Part shown: one piece after another, positions 26,289 to 34,200 of the stretch | Layout: each line of letters opens with the position of its first letter | Numbering within the stretch: position 1 is the stretch's first letter | From: Nocardia kruczakiae NBRC 101016 | Lineage (GTDB): Bacteria; Actinomycetota; Actinomycetes; Mycobacteriales; Mycobacteriaceae | Length of the DNA stretch: 64,000 nt | Assembly: GCF_001612965.1 (NCBI RefSeq) | Contig: NZ_BDBL01000011.1 | Span: forward strand, 1 to 64,000 | Reading direction: 5' to 3' | Program-made: the position numbers and the translations under genes | The notes under the pieces: generated by a model | What the model saw: the letters and a program-made list of their open reading frames with translations, nothing else | The model's database searches: none | Told to the model about the DNA's origin: nothing

Positions 26289-27608
26289 ATGTCGATGAAC
26301 ACCCGCATGTCCCGCACCGTCCGCCTCCGCCGATCCCGCTCGCTGGCGGCCGCTGTTCTGACTGCCGGGCTGCTGGGCGCCACCACGGTCACCGGGCTCG
26401 GTGTGGCAGACGCGGCCCCCGCGCCGCCGTCGACGCCGTTCACGACGCCGAATACGGATTCCTGCCCGAACAAGACGGCCCCGCCGCCGCCGATCGACAC
26501 CTCGGAGGTGCCGGCGCCCGGCAGTACCACGCCGTCACCGCTGCCGGTGCCGTCGGATCCGATCGGCGGCGACAAACTCGGGCGCTGCGGAGTGGTGGTT
26601 CCGGCGGGAGCACCACCGCTGCCCGCCGACATCTCGGCGACCGCGTGGCTGGTGGCCGACCTCGACACCGGCAAGGTGCTGGCCGCCAAGGATCCGCACG
26701 GCCGCTATCGGCCCGCGTCGACGATCAAGACGCTGCTGGCCGCCGTCGCGCTCCCCGCGCTGGACCCGAACCAGGTCGTGATCGGCACGCAGGACGACGC
26801 GAATGCCGACGGCACCCGCGTCGGCATCGGTCCCGGCGGCCGCTACACGAACGACCAGCTGTTCCACGCGCTGCTGATGTGTTCCGGCAACGACGCCGCC
26901 CACGCCATCGCCACCCAGCTCGGCGGCGACGAGGCCACCGTCGCGAAGATGAACGCGATGGCGAAACAGTTGCACGCCATGGACACTCGGGCCGCCACCC
27001 CCTCCGGCCTGGACGGCCCCGGGATGAGCACCTCGGCCTACGATCTGGCGACGATCTTCCGCCACGACATGCAGAACCCCACCTTCGCCTCGATCATCCA
27101 CACCGAGCAGTACGACTTCCCGGGCTATCCCGCCAACCCCGCGATCCCCGACGACAAGGACCACCCCGGCTTCCCCATCGCCAACGACAACCACCTGCTC
27201 TACGACTACGACGGCGACCTGGGCGGCAAGACCGGCTACACCGACGACGCGCGGCAGACCTTCGTGACCGCCGCCGAGCGGGGCGGCCACCGCCTGGTCG
27301 TCACCCTGCTCAAGGCCGACGTCCTGCCAATCCGCCCGCCGGAGCAGGCGGCCCGCCTCCTGGACTACGCCTTCGCCCTCCCCGCCGGCGCGACTATCGG
27401 CTCCCTCCCCGACCGCAACACCGGCGAGAACTCGAACACCAACGTCGCCCTGGCCTCCCCGCCCGCCCACGACACCCCGACCGCAGCCGCGCCGACGACA
27501 CCCCACGGCAACTCGAACCTGCGGACGATCGGCATCATCGGCGCGTTGGGGCTGGCCATCGCGCTGGGCTTGTTCGGGTGGTCACGCATGGGACGGTCGC
27601 GGCGGTAG
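26289..27608 (+). CDS. dacB1: D-alanyl-D-alanine carboxypeptidase
   Basis: A 439-residue penicillin-binding protein of the S11 family. Residues 1-45 are a signal peptide (VRLRRSRS then a hydrophobic run ending ADAAPAP). A Pro/Thr/Ser linker follows. PASTIKTLL is the SxxK motif, CSGNDAAH the SxN motif and GGKTGYTDDAR the KTG motif. The C-terminus IIGALGLAIALGLFGW is a membrane anchor followed by RMGRSRR. It trims the terminal D-Ala of peptidoglycan stems outside the membrane. Position agrees with Rv3330. The start ATG could be 26289 or 26295. Confidence 0.87.
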   Translation: MSMNTRMSRTVRLRRSRSLAAAVLTAGLLGATTVTGLGVADAAPAPPSTPFTTPNTDSCPNKTAPPPPIDTSEVPAPGSTTPSPLPVPSDPIGGDKLGRCGVVVPAGAPPLPADISATAWLVADLDTGKVLAAKDPHGRYRPASTIKTLLAAVALPALDPNQVVIGTQDDANADGTRVGIGPGGRYTNDQLFHALLMCSGNDAAHAIATQLGGDEATVAKMNAMAKQLHAMDTRAATPSGLDGPGMSTSAYDLATIFRHDMQNPTFASIIHTEQYDFPGYPANPAIPDDKDHPGFPIANDNHLLYDYDGDLGGKTGYTDDARQTFVTAAERGGHRLVVTLLKADVLPIRPPEQAARLLDYAFALPAGATIGSLPDRNTGENSNTNVALASPPAHDTPTAAAPTTPHGNSNLRTIGIIGALGLAIALGLFGWSRMGRSRR

Positions 27609-27827
27609 ACCGCAACTTTCGCCCGAAACGACGCCCTAGGAAGGTTCGACGAGGCGCATCGTCCGGTGGTCGAAGCGAAAGCAGTCAGGCCGACGCCCAG
27701 CCATCGTCGTCGCCTCGGCCTTGGCACCGACTATCGCAAATTCGGCCGTGACCTCCGCTGTCAGGTGTCTACCGGTTTGTGTTCAAGGCGGGCAGATAAG
27801 CGGCAAACTCGTCCATATGCTGCCGAT

Positions 27828-28217
27828 TCAGTCGGATTCGCCGGAGCGGCGTTGCGCCTCTTTCGCTTCTCTTACGTACAGATCGTCATTCCAGGAGATG
27901 TCTTCGGGCTCGGGCGGATCACCTTTCCACGAAAAGAACCACTCGATCCAGTCTTCGCTGGGCAATTCACTGGCCGCAGAGCCATCCACCGCGAGACGGC
28001 GCGAAAAGTCCTCTGCCGTGGATCGGTCGACCGGTTCGTACCGATCCCAATTTCGGTGATCGGAGGTGAATTCGCGAACGCGCGCGGGATCGTATTGCCA
28101 TGATTGGATAGCTTGATTCCATACCAGCGCGTCGTTCGATCTGTCGGTAGTAACGAACATCGTGAAGGGACGCGTGGTGCCGTAATCCCCCTCGCATACA
28201 GCTTTGTAATAGAGCAT
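27828..28217 (-). CDS. Putative immunity protein at the end of the toxin operon
   Basis: A 129-residue acidic soluble protein (MLYYKAVCEGDYGTTRPFTM) rich in Trp, Asp and Glu. It starts 2 nt after the toxin stop, with GGAAGGAA before the ATG. Small acidic proteins immediately after a polymorphic toxin are typically its cytosolic antidote; here the nearest effector is the RelA/SpoT-like domain. No named immunity family was recognised. Confidence 0.65.
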   Translation of the reverse strand: MLYYKAVCEGDYGTTRPFTMFVTTDRSNDALVWNQAIQSWQYDPARVREFTSDHRNWDRYEPVDRSTAEDFSRRLAVDGSAASELPSEDWIEWFFSWKGDPPEPEDISWNDDLYVREAKEAQRRSGESD

Positions 28218-28219
28218 GT

Positions 28220-31200
28220 CTATTCCTTCCCGGGATGGAACGAATCCCCCGTCAGAGCTCGCACATCGAGGCCGAATTGGTCAACCACCCAAGCTAAGGA
28301 TCGCCCGTTCTCGTCCAGCCACGTCAAGTAGGTTTGCCATTCATCCGGGTTCTTCCTGAGCCACTTGGCGAACCCGGTGTCAACAGGAGAAGGTTCGCCA
28401 TCATGACGGGCTGGTAGATTTTCAGCAAGACCGAGATCGCCGTTGATTTGAAGCGTAGAGAAAAATGCGTGCACACGACGCTCGATCGGCTCGTCCAGAC
28501 GCCGGAACACTTCATAGTATTCGTGGGTCAGTTTGTTCGCCCGCCAACTGGCATCGGTCGGAAACTGCAACTCGAACAGCCGCCCCTCGGGGGTTCTGAC
28601 TGTCGTATTCATGCCGTAGTAGCGATTTCCCTCTCGCCAGAAATTCTTTATGTCGACCATCTCGTAACCATGCTCCTTCAATCGTTCGATTGTAGCCTCG
28701 AACGACTCGAGGTAGCGCTCCTCCGGCAACCGAACGGAGAATCGGACGACATCGTTGACCCGGGTGAGAAAGTCCGTGACACTCTCCTCGGGCATTCGCT
28801 CGGTAAAGTACTTCCGCCCAAGCGATTCCGGCGATTTGACTCGGTGGTCTTCGCCGCGCATCTCCGGTGGATCCGACCGCAGACCGAGCCCATCGGTCAC
28901 TTCGGTGAGGATGCCTTGCAGATCACCCAGCACGCGGTCGGCAGTGGGTTGTGCATCGAGCACCGCCGTTGCGATCTCATTCACTTCGTCCGCGGACAGC
29001 TCCACTTCGACTGCCCTGGCGGGTTTCGCCGCGTAGACCGGCGCCTCATCCGAGCCACCGAGCTCGCCGGGCAATAGACTGCGCTGCTCCGCTGCCCTGA
29101 AGAGGGCAATTTCGCCCCACGTCTCGGCTACCTGGCCGCGGCGGTATCGAACGACTCCTTCGTCGCCACCGACTCGCAATCGGCCATCCGGCAATTCGCG
29201 AATATCGACGCCGAGCGCATTACGCGCACGACGATCGGCGTCCCACTCGTGCGGCCAGTCCGCCAATCGGTCGGTGGGAGCGTGCAACGCCGTCGGTACG
29301 TGGTCGAGCCCTGCCATGCGCGCAGCGGTCACCCGGCGATTATCGAGGCTGGCGATACGTCCGTCGGCCCACGTCACCGCATGCACGGGACCACCGCGCC
29401 ACCCACCTGCGGCCATCGCATCCGCCAAATCGGGAATCGACAATCCATCCGAGGTCGCGCGGCTGACACTGCGTTGGGTGAATCGCACCTGCTCGGGTGG
29501 CACCATCGCCGTGACCTGCAGTGCCTGTTCGATGCGGGTTCGCTCCTCGATCGGCAGACCCGCGAGATCACCCATTCCCAGATCTTCAACTGTGGCGGAA
29601 CGAAATTCGTCTGCAAACGAGGTGTAGTCGCCGTCGGCGCCGAACAGGTCCTCCAGACGGGGTCCTGATTCGGGGGGCCTCGGAGCCTGCTCGGCCATTC
29701 CGTCGACCACGTGTGGTGTCTCGTGGTCGCCCACACGAGGATCGGCCGCTGGCGTTGGCGCCTGCCCGTTGTTCTCCCCTAGCTCTCCCAGGTCCCCTCG
29801 TTCGGCCAGACCCCGTCCTGACTGCTCCGCATCTCCGCCCACGCTATGACGTTGCCCGCCATCGGCGCCGGGGGCTGGTACTGGAACGTGGTCTTGTCGA
29901 TCGTCAGTTGGTACTCGGCGTTCTCCTGCGGGGGATCGGTCAGGGACAGGATCTGGACGTCGTACTGGATCGTGTTCGGATCCTCCTGGATGCGTCTGAT
30001 GCTCAGCCGCCATTGGCGTGGGTAGATCTGATACGCCGTCGGCGGGCGGCCGGTCTGCTTCGCCTCCCGGAAGTCGTCCGCGATCATCATGCCGCTCCAA
30101 CTCGGGTACTCGAATACCGTCCCGTTGTCCGCGTCGATCACCAGATTGGTCATGCCCACGTTCTGGCCCGTATCGATCTCCTGTTGGGTTGGGACCGTCT
30201 GAACCAGCCAGCCGATCTCGAACGGGTACAGGCGAAATCTGCGCTCGGGGTTGAAGATGCGGGCCAGGTACTCCTCCACCTGTTCCTGGGTGCGGTACTC
30301 CGCCATGTGTTCCTCCTCGCGGATCCGGGATGGGCGTAAACCACAAACGCAGCGAACCGCCCACCATATGTTCCGGCGGGTGTGCCGACATCGTCCCGGC
30401 CTGCGGATCCCACCACACTGGTCCAGCCGCGTCGCGCGGGTAGACGATGACGGTGGCGTGGGTGCCACCCTGGGTAGGCGATCCGTCGCGCTCGTAAAGA
30501 AGCTCGCCGGTCATCAGGTCCCGAGCGTGCCATTCGTTGACTACCAGCGCCGAGGACCCGGGCCCCATCTGTCGGATCATGTCGTGCAGAGCCACGAACT
30601 GTTCAGGCAGCGGGCGACCGTCTTGGAACTGATGCAGGCTGTCACCGATCCAGTTCGCCGCTCGCTCCACGCCGTGGATCTCACCACTGCTTCTGTCGAT
30701 CGTGTTGTCGGGCAGCACATCCGGCCACCTTGGCGCTGACACCTCCGGCCGTCCGTGGAATGAAGCCAACGCCGACAAGGAACAGTCCAGACAGTTGTTG
30801 CCACGCCCTTGAACCCGAGGACCCCCGTCGTTGATCAGACGGCCGTAAGCGTTGGTACGCGGATCTGCACCTACCTGGAACCGATCACCGTCGCGGAGAG
30901 CATCCTCCACCATGGCCTGATACTCGGCGCGCTCCACCGACCGTAGGTTTCCGGTTCCGTAGTTGCGGTGTTGCGCCGGGCTTTCCACTGCCGAATCGGT
31001 ATTCGCATGAGCGATCGTGTTGCTCAACTCGCGCACACTGCCCGTCCCGAGGCCGAGATGCGATTCCGGTGAAAGCCCGAGTTGCTGGTGCAGCTGCCGC
31101 GCGATCGCCTCGGGCGGGGTTCCCGGATGCCAGCTGCCGGGCGAATCACTCACGTGCATATGGATGTTCGCCGCGTTGGGGTCGGCTGTATGAACAAGAT

Positions 31201-34200
31201 CCACAAGCACGCGATCACCGGAGAGCAACCGCCAGCCAGTGTTGAAAGCTCGGTCGGTCGCGAATTGGGCGTTCTCCCACAGGCGTTGAACGTCGTGAGG
31301 CGAGATGTGACCGTCGTGCGTGACGTTGACCCCAAGTCTCACGACAGTTACCGGGCCACCCGGGGCATTCGGATAGCGCCGGACGTCGAAGGCAGGCCGT
31401 GGACTGTCGCGGTCGGTACGGACCGGGATGACCCGATCGCCCTCCGGACGTTGGTTCCGATAGAACTCACGCTCGCGACGCGCTTGCTGGGCACGCTGCA
31501 CCTCCGGGGACAGCGGCCGCGGCTGCGGGTGCCCCCCTTCACTTCGCGGGCCGTGCGGACTACTGGAATTGTCTCGCGGCGCCGGCACTGGGCGTTGCCG
31601 CGGATCGTGCGGCGGCGCGTGATTCGGCGCGGCCTCGCCCGACCGAGGAGCAGATCGTGGAGGCTCATGATTCGGAACCGAGCGAGTCGGCGGCCGATCC
31701 ATCGGGTGATGCGGCGGCGGATTCGGATGCCCATGGGCGGTGGACCCACGCATATCCGGCCTGGGCTGCATGGGCGAGGGAGCCTCCGCGTGAGGATGCA
31801 CAGGGCCCGGTGCCGGCCGCGGATGTTCTACCGGACGAGGTGGCGTGCTGTTGACCCACGGTGGGGTCGGACTCGATCCACGCCCGTAGTCGTGGTCGGG
31901 CGGGCTCGACTCCGGTGCCCGATTATCCGGTAACGGAGCGGGAGTGCGGGGTTCAGGCTGCCTCGGCGCATGCAGGGGTTGGTGCGGACCCGGTCCCTCG
32001 TGCAGCGGTGTGCGCGTTGCCGATTCGCCGGTATGTGGCGCGCGGAAATGCTCCGGCGGACGGTTGGGCAAGGGCGCTCGGTCAGGCGTCGGGTCGACCG
32101 AATGTGGCTCCTGTCGAGGTGTCGGCGCATCGCGACGAGGCTCGTGCGGCGGTATCGGCGCATCGGATTCGGGTGCGCGCGACGACAACCACGGCTCGGA
32201 CGGCCGGTCGCGTGCCTGCACCGGTTCCGTCCGATTGTGTTGCGATGCAAGCGGTTCAAATTCAGGCAGATTGTGTGTCTCGGCGAATCGCGGATTATCG
32301 AGGTGCGTGAAATGCGGATTGTAAATCGGTTCACCGACGGAGACCGATACTCGATTTCCGTCAGGGTCGAGAATGAGCTCACGTGGCCATATTCGATAGA
32401 TCGTGTCACCGGTGATGCCCCCGGGCGCGAGGATCTCTGCTTCCTGATGAGTGCCTGCAAAACCGTCCTTCATCGAACTGTGTGCGGTCGCGTCATGGAA
32501 CGTCGCGTCCACATCGATGCCGTACGGGTGATACAGCTCGTGCATGTAGCGGATCTGGCGGAAGTTGCCGTCGGGCAACTTCTGCACGAGGCCCCGGGCA
32601 GCGAGTTCCTCCATGTCTCCGGTCATGCCCGGCTCCCGGCTGACAGTCCGCTCAGGACTGGTCGACAGCGAAAGCAAGCCGTCCGGAACGCCGCCGGCGG
32701 TGCCGACGTGCTTACCGATGTTCAGATTATTCGGATCCCGTGAGGCAAATCCCGAAGAGAAGATCTCCGGACCTCGTGAGTCCATCCGGAATAGAGCATT
32801 CTTCGCGTCCAAGAACTCGGAATCGGCGCTGAGGTCCCGCCAAAGAGGAACGGCCCCATCACCGGTATAACCCACTATGAACCCGTTCGGGTCGACTGCC
32901 GCGACCGCTTGGTCCAACGCACTGGTGGGCATATCACGGGTCAGATGGCGCGGGAGCTGATCCGCCGGACAGCCTGCATCGAAAACTGTGGGCTCGAGGC
33001 TGGCATACCGACGCTTGTTGCGTGGGTCGAAGATCCTCTGGTCGGCAACCTCGGTGAGGTATTCCTTTGTGAGAACTTCGGGTGTCTCGTAGACGGTCTG
33101 GTCGATAGCGATGTCGGAACGGACCCGCTCGTAGCCCCAGTTCCCGTATTTCAGCCGCCCATCTCGGATACCGCGAACGACATCTTCGATCGACCAGCCG
33201 TGTTCCCGCGCGAATTTGTGCGCGGCCTCTCTTTCTGTGAAATCCAGTCCGCTGAGATCTGGTCCCGATGTGGAATGACCGGGCTCAGGTACCGAGGTAG
33301 CGGCGACGACCGAATCCGAAGGTTCTGGAGGGTCGCTCAGGCTTGAATCCCGCCCCCGCCCGGCCAGTTCGGGTCGTTCCCCTTCCGCGCCAGAATGCGT
33401 CCGGCTACTTTCATCGCCAGCGGGTCGTTCGTTCCGTCCGCCGCTTTGACGGCCGGGCCTGTCTTCTCGATCACCAGCTCGCGGTTCAGTTCCGTCTCGC
33501 TGCTCCCGAACCGGTAGATCACCTCGGTCTCGGTTTCCGCCGTCTTCCGGTAGATCACGTACAGGGCCATCTTTTTCTCCCCAGTTCTGGTAGTTCTCGC
33601 CGGTGCGCTCGGGGATGTCGCTTTCCCAGTCGGCTTTGGTGTTGGCGTGCGCGTGCGCCTCGCGGTAGCTGGCGTCCGGGTGTTCACGGAGGTAATTCGA
33701 TTCCGCCAGTTCATGTTCCAGCAGCTTGATGTCGGCGGGTAGCGGCTCGCCGCGAGACAGACGCATCCATGCCTCGGCGATATCAGGGTCGGCATCGAAG
33801 CGGCGGTTCTCGTGGCCGACGACATTACCGTCGTCGTCGAACACACTCAGTTTGTGTTCGGACTCGAACAGGTGCTGCTTCACCTGGCCGATTTCGTGCT
33901 CGGTGAAGCCGACCGAACCATCCTCGCGCGGCACGTCTGCGAGATTCTCGACCATATCGTGCACGTCGTTCCGCGAGGAGCGGATGGTGTCGTAAGCCTC
34001 GCCGGCCCACTTGTCCTGTGCCGCGACATCGAGCGGGTTGCGAGGACGGAATACACCGCCGCTCTGCGACTGCTCAGGACCGGCGTTGTCACCATCGGAA
34101 CTGTGTCGATGATCTATTGGGCGACTGGGTTCCTCGTGCGCGGCGGTGTGGTGATCTGCCCCGCGGTCACGAGCGGGAGTCGGTACACCGACCGGGACCG

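Noticed and set aside
31828..32460. 210-codon minus-strand frame as immunity gene for the ADP-ribosyltransferase
   Set aside because: Arg/Ser/Thr-rich shadow of the linker with no suitable start signal.
33560..33585. Programmed +1 frameshift joining toxin cassette 1 to the nested gene at the AAAAA run
   Set aside because: The nested gene has its own ATG and good ribosome-binding site, and a toxin-antidote fusion makes little sense; the run alone is weak evidence.
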